Positions 1-11,095 of a stretch of 64,000 bases of DNA are shown here, piece by piece. Positions within the stretch are counted from its first letter, which is position 1. Each line of letters begins with the position of its first letter. The stretch spans positions 4,297,768 to 4,361,767 of the forward strand of contig QVOM02000023.1 in the NCBI GenBank assembly GCA_003586115.2, in the 5' to 3' direction. The notes beneath the pieces were generated by a model. It was not told the origin of the DNA, ran no database searches, and saw only the letters and a list, made by a program, of their open reading frames with translations. The stretch comes from Salvator merianae (taxonomy: Eukaryota; Chordata; Lepidosauria; Squamata; Teiidae). The translations under genes and the position numbers were made by a program.

Positions 1-115
1 TTGGACAGACATCTGTCTGGGATGGTTTAGAGGATCCTGCATTGAGCAGGGGGTTGGACTCGATGACCCTGGAGGTCCCTTGCGACTCTATGATTCTTTG
101 ATTCTATGAAAACGT
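1..115 (+). mobile_element. CR1 LINE 3' end fragment
   Basis: The stretch contains the classic amniote CR1 3' end: a GGGGGTTGGACTCGATGACC-type segment, then GGAGGTCCC, then the ATTCTATGA-type octamer tail at 91-110. It is truncated by the window edge. The same family recurs at 13060-13165 (+), 33363-33600 (-) and 49103-49200 (-). Confidence 0.85.
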
Positions 116-1075
116 ACGGAGAACCCAATTAATGTATATAAACAGGATGGTATACAAAATATTCACCAAGTCATTTGGAAATCTTCATTTTCTGTCTAGT
201 GAACGGCACTTTGAAAAGTTCCCAGACAAGATCTGTTTTGCAATCACGCTTTTGTTTCATCTGTTTCCAAACGTGTTTTATTATGAAATAAACTCCCACA
301 GTGGCAGTTAGATATGAGACAATTTCCTATTCTGGGAACAGTAGAAATACAATTAAATTATCTGCCCAGCCGTTCACAACAAGCTGGTTTGAAGTAAAGA
401 TTTCCATTTCATTTACTCACACAGTTTTGGGCACACTTCTGAATATTTCAGTTGCACTCAAGCCTGTAATGTAAAACATATTTTAAAAACTTCAGTAGGT
501 GTAATAAAGACAGTTTCCAGAATTAATGGCAAAGGACCGAGTTAATATGAATCTGTAGTTCAAAAGTGAATGTAACAACCCATGGGAATGATAAAATCCT
601 AAGCATGCAATAGTAATAGTTTGGTTTGGATTCTGCTAATTTTGGACATTTCGTTTTATGCTTTTCTAGTATGAGTATTTTCCCCGTTCCTTCCAATTGA
701 TTTAAATGATGTTTTATATGTATTTGTCATTTTTAACAGTTCTTAATCACGCTTTTCGTGTATGGGTCATGTGCACAATATTGCCTTAGTTTTGCAGATG
801 GCTTTGAGTTTTTAAAATGTGTTTATTTCAAAATACTTTAAATAAAAATTGCATGAATGGCAGCTCTGGTTATACTAAGAGGGCCCTGGCTGCAAAATGG
901 GTCTCAAGAAAATGCAGGTTATTGTTTAGCAGGTTGGTGGAGCTGAAGAAATCTCCTTCACCTTGCCACGATGTGAATGGAACCTGCTGGACTTGGTCTA
1001 GAACAACCTGGAGTGGACTAGACAAACTGTTCCATGATCAAATTCAAAGATGTAGATGTATTAGTCTGGATCAGT
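116..1075. other. AT-rich non-coding stretch, no gene seen
   Basis: No splice-flanked coding exon, repeat family or RNA gene is recognisable here. The 86-codon ORF at 817-1077 has no familiar motif and reads like chance. The sequence is high-complexity and AT-rich, so it could hold a conserved non-coding element, but nothing in the window shows that. Confidence 0.5.
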
Positions 1076-1079
1076 AAAC

Positions 1080-1345
1080 AAGGGGGTCTGCTAGCACCGT
1101 AGAGACTTACAGAGAGAAAGAAGTTGGTAGCATGAGCTTTCGTAGGCTAAGCCTACTTTGGTAGAATGTAGGCTTTCACGGCTGGTTTCAATCTCATTTG
1201 TTGCAGTTTTTGGGCTGCTGTGCCGTGTTCCATAGATCTTCTGAGAAGAACGATGGTTCTGAGAAATTCTCTGAAGAATTTTGGAACATGGCACAACAGC
1301 CCCAAAACTCCTACAAATGAGATAAGCCCACTTCATCAGATACTT
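1080..1345. repeat. Inverted-repeat interspersed element (diverged copy)
   Basis: Two arms around 1206-1245 and 1271-1307 are imperfect reverse complements built on GGGCTGCTGTGCCGTGTTCC and GGAACATGGCACAACAGCCC. Outside them are tails such as CTTTCACGGCTGGTTTCAAT and CTACAAATGAG. A better preserved copy sits at 53185-53430. I do not recognise the family by name; it looks like a fold-back or non-autonomous DNA element. Confidence 0.6.
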
Positions 1346-1381
1346 CTTCATCAGAATAACAAGGGGCTCTAGGAGCGCCAT

Positions 1382-1540
1382 AGAGACTAACAAAGAGAAG
1401 GAAGTTGGTAGTGTGAGCTTTTGTAGACTAAGCCAACTTCATCAGATGCATGGAGTGAAGACCCAGATCCACGTCTCTGATGAAGTTGGCTTAGTCTACA
1501 AAAGCTCACACTACCAACTTCCTTCTCTTTGTTAGTCTCT
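1382..1540. repeat. Perfect 65-bp inverted repeat with 29-bp loop
   Basis: The left arm (1382-1446) and right arm (1476-1540) are exact reverse complements over 65 bases, separated by a 29-base spacer. The arms contain AGAGACTAACAAAGAG and TAGACTAAGCCAACTTCATC, part of an interspersed repeat seen singly at 1100-1155 and 7455-7555. As RNA or single-stranded DNA it would fold into a very stable hairpin. Confidence 0.9.
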
Positions 1541-1717
1541 AAGGTGCTGGTAGACTGTATGGCGTACCATTCCATGATTAGATGGCCTTATCATCAGGGT
1601 AGCAATACCTGCTTGTGACCTGAGGATTCCACCATCTTAGAGGGCTTTGGTAGCGCTCTCTTCCTGCTATGTTGGACTGGCCATTGTTTGGCACTATCAC
1701 TGGCCCAGTTGCCAGTC

Positions 1718-2210
1718 ATCAGCTTTAAGAAAGGGTTAGACAACTTCATGGAGGACAGGTGTATGAATGGCTACTAGAATGGGTGCCCAGAGTAGAGAGA
1801 GAGAGAGGCAGGATGCTTCCAAAGGTCATTTGCTGGGAGTTGAGAGCAGGTGAAGGTTTTGCCTTTACCTTCTGCTTGAGACGCCCAGAAGCAATTGGTG
1901 GGCCACTGCATGAGACGGGATGCTGGACTAGATGGGCTGCGGCCTGATGCAGCAGGGCTTCTGTTAATTCATGGAGGTCAGGTGTATCAATGGCTACTAC
2001 AACAGATGCCTAGGTACCCCCTCCAGGATGGAGAAACAGGCAAGAAGCCTCTAAAGGCCATTTGCAGGGAGTCAAGAGCCAGTGGAGATTTTGCCTTTTT
2101 ATTCTGCTTGAGAATGCCTCAAAGTCACTGGTAGACCACTGAGTGAGATGGGATGCTGGACTAGATGGGCTGTGGCCTGATCCAGCAGGGCTCCTCTTGT
2201 GTTGTTATGG
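1718..2210 (+). mobile_element. CR1-like LINE 3' end, two tandem monomers
   Basis: Two head-to-tail copies of a roughly 230-bp monomer. Each runs from ATGGAGG(A/T)CAGGTGTAT through CTCCAGG and AGCAATTGGTGGGCCACTG-like segments to GATGCTGGACTAGATGGGCTG and GATCCAGCAGGGCTCCTCTT. The internal junction is CTTCTGTTAATTCATGGAGG. Upstream, 1723-1745 has TTTAAGAAAGGGTTAGACAA, matching the end of the CR1-type ORF kept at 59195-59220. Confidence 0.8.
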
Positions 2211-3050
2211 AAGGAAGTGTTGGGACCACCCTGAGAGTAAGGTAACTCCCAGATTGGGTGGAGCAGACCAGGAACTGGGTGTTAGAGAGGGCATATAAAT
2301 GCACCGGCCCAGAGCTATCTGGATGTTTGGCTACCCTGTGCTTGGGCCACCTAGGGGGTGGACACACATTGCTGCAGCTGTGTGGATGCAGCCTTACTCC
2401 TTTGCTGGTGTAAGTCTCTTCATATAATACTTACCAGACGGCTATTTTTGCTCCATCCTCCCTTAAAGTCTGCAGCAGCCTTGTATGTAGGCAGTTCTGA
2501 TCTTTTTTTTAAATCTAACTGGCACATACTGCTTTAGATTGTTTTCTAAATTATGCTCTTGTTTTGACTTATGGTTACAATAAAGCTTTCAGCTGCTACG
2601 GTTGTTGCTGCTATCGCTGCCACAGTTTTGCTCAGCCTATTTATGGCTCAGTAAAGTTTGCCAAGTCCTTCCCTTTCTGGAGATTCAAACACCACTTAAG
2701 AGCACTAAATACAGTAGCAATGGCGCGGCGTTCTGCTGGGTTGTCCAAACCCACCTCTTTATACTGTGGTACAGGCAGCAGCGGCCGCGGGCTTTAAGCC
2801 CGGGCGTTCATGGCCCACTGCAAAGCGTGCCATGGGTGTTCACAGGGCCTCCGAGCCTCCGTACTGCCGCAGCAGGTCGCCCAGGTCTTCAGCAGGTCTG
2901 AAACGGTACTGTTGCCCTGTGCTCTGTCCTACCACAGTAGAGGCCCAGGTCTGTGAGTGGGTAGCCACCTCCCTCTTTATTTTTAAAAATTGTTTCCCCA
3001 AGGCAGTGGGACTGCTGCAGGTGAGGGCAGCTGGAAGTCCCTTCTCATGC
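2210..3050. other. Unassigned upstream sequence
   Basis: Several overlapping short ORFs (60-99 codons) occur on both strands, with no domain, splice context or codon pattern that marks a gene. 2770-2930 is locally GC-rich with GCGGCCGC and CCCGGGC, but too short to call a CpG-island promoter with confidence. Confidence 0.45.
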
Positions 3051-3088
3051 TGAAAATCAGCTCATGAGCTTCTGCAGTGCCACCCGGA

Positions 3089-3430
3089 CTTCAAAGGAAG
3101 CTCATGGACCAGTGTTCTATAGGGGCTTCTTGGAACTCAAAGGAAGCTCATGGACCAGTGTTCTATAGGGGCTTCTTGGACCTCAAAGGAAGCTCATGGA
3201 CCAGTGTTCTATAGGGGCTTCTTGGACCTCAAAGGAAGCTCATGGACCAGTGTTCTATAGGGGCTTCTTGGACCTCAAAGGAAGCTCATGGACCAGTGTT
3301 CTATAGGGGCTTCTTGGACCTCAAAGGAAGCTCATGGACCAGTGTTCTATAGGGGCTTCTTGGACCTCAAAGGAAGCTCATGGACCAGTGTTCTATAGGG
3401 GCTTCTTGGACCTCAAAGGAAGCTCATGAA
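3089..3430 (+). repeat. Minisatellite, 46-bp period, about 7.4 units
   Basis: Unit starts fall at 3089, 3135, 3181, 3227, 3273, 3319, 3365 and 3411 (last one partial). Each unit contains TCAAAGGAAGCTCATGGACC followed by AGTGTTCTATAGGGGCTTCT. Units 2-7 are virtually identical, differing only in the first bases of units 1 and 2, which implies recent expansion. The flank at 3500-3560 ends in a GATGGCCCAGG...TTCTTATGTTCTTA pattern like a LINE 3' end, so the array may have grown inside such an element. Confidence 0.95.
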
Positions 3431-3599
3431 CCTGCTTTCTGCATGGAGAGAGAAGCTGGTGGGCTTTCCTATGACAGTGGCTGGCCACTGGGAGATCAGA
3501 CTGCTGGACGAGATGGCCCAGGGTCTGATCCAGTGTGTCATTTCTTATGTTCTTATTGTATCACATGGCTAGCCATACCTCAATGGGCATAAGGGCATG

Positions 3600-4715
3600 A
3601 TGGGCAGCATCCTGCCCTGCCCAGCAGCGTCTCAGAGCTTGTCCCCACAGGGTCTCCCCAGATTATCCCAATCTGTGGGCAAGTCTATATGGGAGGTGGT
3701 GCGTAGAAGAGAGAAAGTGCTTTGGGGTTGCTTTCTCCCATTCTGCCACTGAAGTGCTTCTTGCAGGATATTTGCTTGGTGGGTGCAGGAACGCGAGGTC
3801 CCCTTGAGCTACTTGCCCTTACGGTGCAATACGGATCCTGTCTTAGCTGAGCACCCGGCACACGACAAAGACCACTCCTGCACCTTACCTGGCTGTTTTA
3901 GTTTCTGCTGAACTCGTCGTTTGTGTCTCTCTTCCCTCCTTCTTTTCACTGACCCAGAGAACAGAAAGGGAATTTGGGTTTCGGTGGCAGGAACTATCAC
4001 TGCTTCGATAACAAAGTGTTCTCTCCTTTCTCTCCCCTTCCCTTCCCCTCTGTTCTGCCCTAGAAACAGCATCCTGTGATTAATCTGTCCCTGGCTTTGT
4101 TCTCTCCACGACAAGGGGAGTTTGTCTGTGAAGCTGTTTGTTTCCTGCTTTGGAAGGGGCTCCTGTTGGGAAAACAAAACAAAGTGAAATGAAACCAAAA
4201 CAAAAGCCGCAGAAAGGGGACGGCTCCATCCATCCATTAGCGAAGCGATGGAGCCGATTGCCGCCTTGCTCACACGGGACGCAAATGGCCGTGAGCTCCG
4301 AGATGGGCAAACCTTCCTTGTTCTGGAGTCCGTCTTTCCGTTTGGGTTCCTTGCCAGACACAAATCTGCTTCGCTTTGCTGGAGAAAAAGGATTTGATGC
4401 GAGGGCTGCAGATCACAGGATTCGCCTCCTCTCTGGTTCTGCCCTGATGTGGTCAACATGGTTTTTAGCTCCTGCTGAGGGGGTTGGACATCACGCAGGC
4501 TGTGTAGCTTACTTGGGCAAATAGCGTTATCAGCAATACTACTCTGTCTTCCCCAACTTGGTGCTCCACAAATGTTCCTGGAATTCCTTGCCAAGGATTG
4601 TCAAGGATGGAACTTCCACATCTGTGGGGGAACTGGTTGAGAAAGTTTGCCTCCACCTCTTGTCCGTCTTCTTGAATCTTCTCCCAATGGAAGTCTATTG
4701 TTACTTTTCCCCCCA
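3600..4715. other. Upstream sequence with a long unexplained ORF
   Basis: The - strand has a 261-codon open frame (3809-4594) that is not derived from a simple repeat. Its translation has no motif I recognise, is rich in Arg, Ser and Gln, and is not in a splice or promoter context. A chance ORF is the simplest reading. No interspersed repeat is evident here. Confidence 0.4.
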
Positions 4716-4716
4716 G

Positions 4717-5640
4717 TCATTATTATTATTTTAAAATACATAAAACATATATCATTAGACATGAGTACAAGTAACCTTCACACATTAAAAGTTGACTTCC
4801 TGCCTTCTTCAAAAGTTTCTTTTGCATTTCTTATTTCTTGCCCCTCCTGTTTCCTCTGTTGTCTTCTTCTTCGGACATGTCTTCTTTCCTCTTTATCCTT
4901 CAAATCCAGTGATGACAAGCTCATTTTCTAATTCTTGTAGAATGTCAGTAAACGGTTTCCAGTTTGGGCAAACTGATCCACCGTCTTGTTTCTCCTGTTT
5001 TTTTTAAATAAATGTATTAAATTTTATTTAAGAGATATAAAACATGCATTAACTCAGGGGTACATTCATACATTGAACAGTCTTGTTTCTCAGTAAGTTT
5101 GTCAATTTCTCCATCTCAGCGAGGTCCATCATTTTAATCAACCAGCAGTGACGGCTCATTGCTTTAAGCGTGGGTGTTCGCATATCACTGAAAGGTGCGG
5201 GTGTTCGCATGTCTGTGAAAACACACCCCTCCCTGGATGGGTCTTGCAGCAACCTGTTGCAGCAAAACACAGACTCCACGGCCCACCATCTCCCTTTCCA
5301 GTGACATACGAACACCCTCGCTTAAAACAATGAGCCGTCACTGTCAACCAGTCATCTACCGTGGGTATTTTATCCTCTTTCCATTTTTGTACATAGACAA
5401 TTCTAGCTGCAGTCACCATATACTGAAGAAATCTATTATTATGAGGTCCTTTTCTGTGTTTTGTAGAAACTCCACAAAGGTGGCCAATTCTTTAAAAAGG
5501 TAGCAATCATCTTCTCTCTAAGTCAACATGTCCACTTTTCCATCTCAGCCAGCTCCACCATCTTTATAGTCCAATCCTCAATAGTTGGTATCTTCCACAT
5601 TTTCCATACATGAGCATACAAAGTTCTTGGTGCAGTATTA
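4717..5640 (-). mobile_element. L1-type LINE ORF2 C-terminus and 3' UTR, interrupted
   Basis: On the - strand the sequence translates to pieces typical of the end of L1 ORF2, such as IVYVQKWKEDKIPT followed by KMMDLAEMEKLTNLLRNK, then FxxELE-type residues and a purine-rich 3' UTR with a GAAGAAGAAGAC stretch. A second diverged piece at 5520-5640 reads LYAHVWKMWKIPTIEDW. The element is split at 5146-5343 by a MITE. Related 3' ends occur at 27686-28060 and 56437-56775. It is non-functional: 5' truncated with frameshifts. Confidence 0.8.
5146..5343. mobile_element. hAT-type MITE with intact 8-bp target duplication
   Basis: The 198-bp element starts CAGTGACGGCTCATTG and ends CAATGAGCCGTCACTG. The terminal inverted repeats extend about 35 bp with few mismatches. 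It is flanked on both sides by the identical 8-mer TCAACCAG (5138-5145 and 5344-5351), the target duplication length of hAT transposases. It has no coding capacity. It sits inside the L1 fragment, so it inserted later. A 77-bp relative is at 36527-36603. Confidence 0.92.
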
Positions 5641-5649
5641 ATTACTGAA

Positions 5650-6260
5650 GCAAGGCATTCTGGTTTTCTAGTTTTTTAAATCCATCAGACCTAAAAGGAA
5701 CTGTGCCTTAACCTAAACCTTCTGAGATGCGTCCCACAGGACGTTGCTGAATGATGTCTCTGTCATTGCCGTCTGTAGTTGGATGCCTAGCTAAACTATT
5801 GCTCAGATATGGGAAAGCGTTTAGGATTCGTTTTATTTTAATTTATTTTATTGAAGCTTCTGCATCAAATGCGAAACCATAACTTGTTTCTTCCTGCAAT
5901 CCTGGCTTCTGTGAACATTGGCTTTTTTTGGGAGAGGTGGCTGAGTCATTGGTCTCTCTAAATTTTAAAGCAGATTGAAAGCAGATTCCCTAATTCTGGA
6001 CTTGATGCAGGTGGGGACACTGTTGTCCCTTAGATCATACAGTGTTCCAAAGCTGGTGAAGCAGTTGGATAGGTTCTTACTTTTGGTCAGGGGCCTGCAG
6101 TAGCCAAGGAGACCCAGGAAGATTTTGGGATGAAACTCTCAGTTGCTATTTATTTATTTACTGATATCTGGACCAAAACAGTGTTAGTATGGTTTTAAGA
6201 GGTCTACAGCTAATTTGGTATAGGGACCTTTAGGAGATGATTCTGGGCTGGAACAACACT
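5650..6260. other. AT-rich non-coding stretch, no gene seen
   Basis: No ORF of note, no recognised repeat family and no RNA gene can be identified in this interval. Confidence 0.45.
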
Positions 6261-6271
6261 AGTTACACGCA

Positions 6272-6690
6272 AAGGACCTTTTCACACTTTCCATTTTGGA
6301 ATGTTTACAATCAAACATTCCAAGATAGAACAGTCGTCTTACTGCGGCAGCCATCCGTACTGTGAGGGTTCTGGGAAAATCCCAGAAAGTGCGAATGCTG
6401 GCCACCCACCATGACAGCGGCCAGGGAAACTTCTGGCCACTGCCGTGGCAACCGGGGACACAGCACGTAACTGTGCAGCTGCAGCTGTACCGCGTAGCAT
6501 TCACATGCAGAAGTAGGTGCAAATACTGTGTATTCGGGATAGCTGTGGAGGCCAATGTGTGTTCCACAGCTAGTAATGATCCAGAGCAGCTGTAGCCACT
6601 CCTGATCGCTTGGGCCTCCACAAAGTGTGGATGCACATCACTAGTGAGCATCTGATCGCTTACTAGTGAGTAAGTGTGAACAGGCCCAAA
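6272..6690. mobile_element. hAT-like non-autonomous element (GGCCCTTTC-type ends)
   Basis: The left end reads AAGGACCTTTTCACACTTT and the right end TAAGTGTGAACAGGCCC, imperfect inverted repeats of the family seen at 14873-15067, 42524-42957, 55057-55560 and 63115-63632. The interior has no transposase-like frame. The assignment to hAT rests on the look of the termini; I could not find a clean target duplication. Confidence 0.5.
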
Positions 6691-7452
6691 GTGTACTCAG
6701 CAGCCACTTGGTTTGGTCTACTGACCGAGTGTGGAAACGGTGAAGGTAAAACCCCATATTTCTCAGTGCAACATTTAAAACCCAGCCCTATAAAGAGATG
6801 ACTGCTTGGGCCTGCTATATGTGGGCGAGCAGCACAGACTTTCTTACCCTCAGATTTTAATGAGCAGCTCCCAGTGTTGGTTTGTTTAATGTTGGCTTTT
6901 CCACTACCTTTACTTTGCAGGGTTATTTCTGGCAAAGGGGAGATGAAACCTTTCTGTGGGTGTTTGGTGGGATGATGACTGTAATTTAACTTTCTCTAGT
7001 CCCTCGAAATCTTGACGACCTGTAATTTTCAGCCAACACCCCTGGCTTTGTCTCGCCCCAAGTCCGAGAGGGTGGTCCCTCGTTCCTCCTGGGATGCACA
7101 AAAACGGTCCTTTAAAAAAAAAAAACAGCTGTAACCTGGTTGATGTACTATTGATAGATTATTGCAATTTAAACCTTTGCTTTGCTTTTGCAACGCAGGT
7201 TAGTGGAAATTTTTGCACTAAATCTGCACGGGTTTTTTATCCGTTTGCCTTTTGCCTAAAAATTTCCATTATTAAAACAAATCCAAAGGCCAGAATCGAG
7301 TGGGTTGGTATGGGGGATGAGAGACAGCTACATTCATGAAGACAAGCTTTTTAATTATTTTATACAATTCCCCCCAAAAGAATGCAGCATCATGGGATAG
7401 GAAGGTGGTGTTTGCATTTCACAGTCATCACTACCATTGCATATATAGTTTA

Positions 7453-7560
7453 GCCAAGGGGGTCTAGTGGCACCTTAGAGACTAATAAAGAAAAATAAGT
7501 TGGAACATGAAATTATTTCATCAGATGCATGCAGTGAAGGACCAAGGGACAGACCCACAT
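7453..7560. repeat. Interspersed repeat copy (GGCACCTTAGAGACTAA family)
   Basis: The segment has GGGGGTCTAGTGGCACCTTA, AGAGACTAATAAAG and CATCAGATGCATGCAGTGAA, the same unit that builds the hairpin at 1382-1540 and the segment at 1080-1160. I cannot name the family from sequence alone. Confidence 0.6.
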
Positions 7561-8455
7561 AGGCGAGCTGTGTGCGTGAATAGCAATAGAAATGCCAAAC
7601 TTTGAGTGTGGTGATGAGTGACAAGTTCAGTATAACAATGGTCGTTAAGGCTTTGTGTGTGAATAGAGGTGCAAACTTGTCAATGTGTTGGGATGCAGAG
7701 TGATGCTGGCTGGGAACCAGAAAGGAGATGCGATGAACAGCCCAAGAGAGTCCTTAAGAGGCCAGCAAGTTAAGCAAGCAAACATTCTGACAGTTTGTAC
7801 CTCTATTCATGCATAATGCCTTAACAACCATCACTATCCTCAGTTTGTCACCTCATCACCACACCCAGAGTTTCACATTTCTACAACTCCCAACACCCCT
7901 TGCCTTTGGTTGGACTGGCTGATCCATAGGGGAGTTGTAGCCCACTAATATCTGGGTGGGTGGGGGTACGTGCTAGCCCTTCTGCCATTGAGACACGTAA
8001 AAGGTTTTGGAGAACTTTGATTGGCCAAGCCAGTAATGTCACCATGATGATTCATTTGACGAATTCCACCATCCCACCGTCCAATAACATTTGAGTTGCA
8101 GAGATAGGGAACCTGTGGCCCTCCAGGCATAACAGGAGCTCATGGGAACATCTGGAGGTTCCCTGTGCCTGCAAGGTAAGTACTACCAGATGTTGGGTTT
8201 GGGAGGCTCTTACTGGCCAGCATAAATTTTGTTTTCCTGAACATTTGCACGGAGCCGCCAGGAGAAGGAATCGGTTCCTTGTTCAGCCAAAACAAGTAAA
8301 CAAAGATTGGAGCAGATAAAATGGCATGCTTCTGTAAATAATAACACAGTTGAAACAAAGCAAGGACATGAAGCTGTTTTTCTAGTTGAATTTTAAACTG
8401 TAGTGCACGCTTGGCGTCTAGTCTTTGGGCCCCAGTAGAGCATGTATTTCGTTTT
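7560..8455. other. Upstream sequence, no gene seen
   Basis: Only short unrelated ORFs are present and none has a recognisable domain. 7660-7860 contains partly palindromic text (GTGTGAATAGAGGTGCAAAC versus TTTGTACCTCTATTCATGCA), perhaps another decayed transposon. Confidence 0.4.
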
Positions 8456-8457
8456 AA

Positions 8458-8632
8458 TCTTAAGAACATAAGAGGAGCCCTGCTGGATCAGGTCACAGCC
8501 CAGCATCCAGTCTCACACAGTGGCCCACCAGTTGCTTCTGGGCATCTCAAGCAGAACACGAAGGCAAAATCTTCACCTGCTCTGAACTCGCTGCAAATGG
8601 CCTTTAGAGGCATCCTGCCCATCTCTCCAACC
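8458..8632 (-). mobile_element. CR1-like LINE 3' monomer (single, truncated)
   Basis: Reverse complement of the monomer family: TTAAGAACATAAGAGGAGCC is the complement of the terminal GGCTCCTCTTATGTTCTTAA, followed inward by the complements of GATCCAGCAGG and AGCAACTGGTGGGCCACTGT. It ends in CTCTCCAACC at 8632, so a single monomer is left. Confidence 0.8.
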
Positions 8633-8639
8633 TTTTTGG

Positions 8640-10325
8640 CATGGTCTCCAAAGGTCTTGCCAACCTTTCTGGAGTTTGGCAAGAAACCCTTGGGCCCTTT
8701 GTCAGAGGTAGGCGGTGTTAGCTTTAGCCTGGTCATCTATTCCAGGCTCTACTAGCCTGGTGTGCTCAAGATAGCCTCACTAACCCTTTCATTTTCTCCA
8801 GCATTTCTCCCAGTTTCTTAATACCTCCTGAATTTTTCCAAGAGGCTGGATTTGGACTAGGGAAGAAGACCCCGTACCTAGCAGCCCAGAGTTTGCCCCC
8901 ACTTTGTCATGCCTTAAGTTACAATGACACACCGGTGTGTTCGGCAAGGCCTTGTGTGTGGGGGTCGAGGACTCCCTGCAGCTCCTCCTGGTCAAAGCTG
9001 CCCACACCTCTGCCCCACCAGCTCCAAGGAGCATCTGCTGCTGTGCTTCTCTGCCCCTTCATCTTCCTCAGAGTGCCAGGGGACCATCATCTCAATCCTG
9101 CACCCTTTGGACAACAGCAGAGGGGTGAGAGAGGAGAGGTTGGGCATGAAGAAGCACAGGGCAACATCTGTTGGTTGGCTCTGGTAGGGCAAAAGGCTGG
9201 TATGTAACAGAGAACCTCCAGGGCCTGGCAGTGTGGCAGAATGCGGGGAGAAGAGGGGGGCGTCTTTTGGTTCCGTAGCTGTGCAGGAGGCAGGATATAA
9301 CCTGGCAAAGGTAGCGCCTATGAAATAAATACTTTGGTACAGTATATAGGAGATAAGAGAGGCAGTCAAGATCAGTTTCACTTGGGGTTGCAACTCAGTA
9401 TTTCTACCTTCAAATCCTTTGGAATATAAGACCCACCTGGGGCGCTGGCTGAGAATGATGGGAACTGGAATCTCCAACACCTGGAAGGCTCCAGATGTGC
9501 AAAGACCTCTTCTAAAGCAGGATGTGTGAATGTGTCATAAAGGGGCAGGGTGCACACAACGAGTTCCCCCATGGCCCACTGGGTGCACAGGACGAGGGCA
9601 GCACCTGGACGCGCCCGCCCTCTTTTGGCCACCATGCTGCCCCAGGTGCTATTTTGAGAGCACTTGGACAGCGGAGCGGTAGGAAGAGCTCTTGACACCT
9701 CTTCCTTCCACTTGGGAGCAGTTCTCCCGCTGCTCAGGTAGGCCTGCCTGTCTCCCGGGTGGCCTGTTCTAGTCATCGAATACAGGAAATGTTTTTCTAG
9801 CCACCAACATCGCAGCCGGGGAACAAAAGTTCTCCAGCTGTGATGCCACCACGGCTGGGGGAAGTGGATGGAATTGTGAGCAGCATTCTTCAGTGCTACA
9901 CTTGTTGCACAGGGAGAGGAGCCCTCCACTTGTAACACGCTTCCCTCTGTGTGAAGGATAACCCTTCATGGAGCCTGTAGTGCCACCTCTGAAGGGAATT
10001 GCTACCCAGCAACATATTGTGGTAGGAAATGACAGCAGACAGCAGCAGGCACACAGATTTTGCAGACTGGGGCAAGCGGGTCCCAAGGTTCCCCAGTTTA
10101 GCCGGGGCCTTTTCCTGGTTGGCACCCTTCTGTTTTGAAGAAGGATAGAAAGGGTCTGGGCATAAAGGTATGGAAACTCTGAATTGTCTGGGCATCCGAG
10201 TTTGCCTCTCAGAAGTGCCAGGGTGCTCCAAAGGAGTGTAAACTTGACATTTGGGATTGGGTAGGTTGCTGGAACTGCCGGAAAGATGACCTGTGGCCCA
10301 TCCAGTAACCTTAGGGGCTCCATTC
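8640..10325. other. Upstream sequence, no gene seen
   Basis: Overlapping open frames of 160-190 codons occur on the - strand (8992-9480, 9378-9938, 9769-10323). Their translations share no motif with a known family, overlap each other in different frames and lack a convincing splice structure. The GC content is somewhat higher than nearby, which lengthens chance ORFs. Confidence 0.4.
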
Positions 10326-10329
10326 TATA

Positions 10330-10469
10330 TTTTCTATAGCAGGGTAGATTATTTTATCCAGAGCTGGGAAGACCCAAGGAGTTCCTGAAGCAGAGAAGGG
10401 ATTCAAACCAAGGGACTCTGGGTAACATTCACGCCTGGGACTGTGAACCACTGCACCACTAGAGGGCGT

Positions 10470-10478
<9 letters not shown>
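10330..10478 (-). mobile_element. tRNA-derived SINE
   Basis: On the - strand the head reads TAGTGGTGCAGTGGTTCACA, fitting a polymerase III A box (TRGYNNARNNG). It is followed about 35 bases on by GGTTTGAATCC, a B box. It does not fold as an intact tRNA with anticodon, so I read it as a SINE head and body. It abuts the CA repeat at its 5' side. Confidence 0.7.
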
Positions 10479-10517
<39 letters not shown>

Positions 10518-10518
10518 G
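10471..10518. repeat. Microsatellite (AC)n(AT)n
   Basis: About 18 AC units followed by about 6 AT units in an uninterrupted run. Confidence 0.98.
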
Positions 10519-10519
10519 T

Positions 10520-11095
10520 TACAATTTTGTATATTTTTTTCACAAGATGCCGATGGACAAATTGTGATAAGTAAACCTCTCTCAACCCGAGGCAGCGCTT
10601 TTGTGGCACTGACTTTTAACGATCGCACGCTGCCTTTGGATCAGAAAAATTTACAGCCCCCGCCCACCCAGCAAAACAGTAAACCGAAGTGACCTTTCTG
10701 TTCTAGAGTTTCCGAACTGCACAAAGGACTCCCACATGGTGTCCGTAAAACTGTCTCTGCTGTGAGTAATGCTGCCATCAAAAGTCGCATTAAGATAACA
10801 GGAGCCATAAAAGGTGATGGCTTAACTTAGCGTGAACCCGAGATTTGCCGATAGAAATGTTTCTTTCATTCTCGAAACGGGAACAGAGTGGTTCTGTGCC
10901 TTGGCAGTCCGCAAAAAAACCACGGGTGCTATACATTGCCTGGAAGCCTGACCATTCCGTGTTGCTGCCCTCTGTGGTCAGTTGCTGCAACTGCAGGCTT
11001 CACTGCAGGGGAAGCTCTCCACTTCCCTGGCCTCGCCGTTAGCCAGGTGCTGCCCTTACTTAGGGGGGGACTGTAAAAGAGCCTGGTTGGATATG
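10520..11095. other. Upstream sequence, no gene seen
   Basis: High-complexity sequence without recognised repeats or coding motifs. Short ORFs of 60-66 codons are unconvincing. Confidence 0.4.

Noticed and set aside
3089..3430. CRISPR-like array (regular 46-bp repeats)
   Set aside because: There are no unique spacers: whole 46-bp units repeat head to tail, which is a minisatellite in a vertebrate genome.
10330..10478. Functional tRNA gene
   Set aside because: A and B boxes are present on the - strand, but no acceptor stem or anticodon arm pairs. A tRNA-derived SINE fits better.
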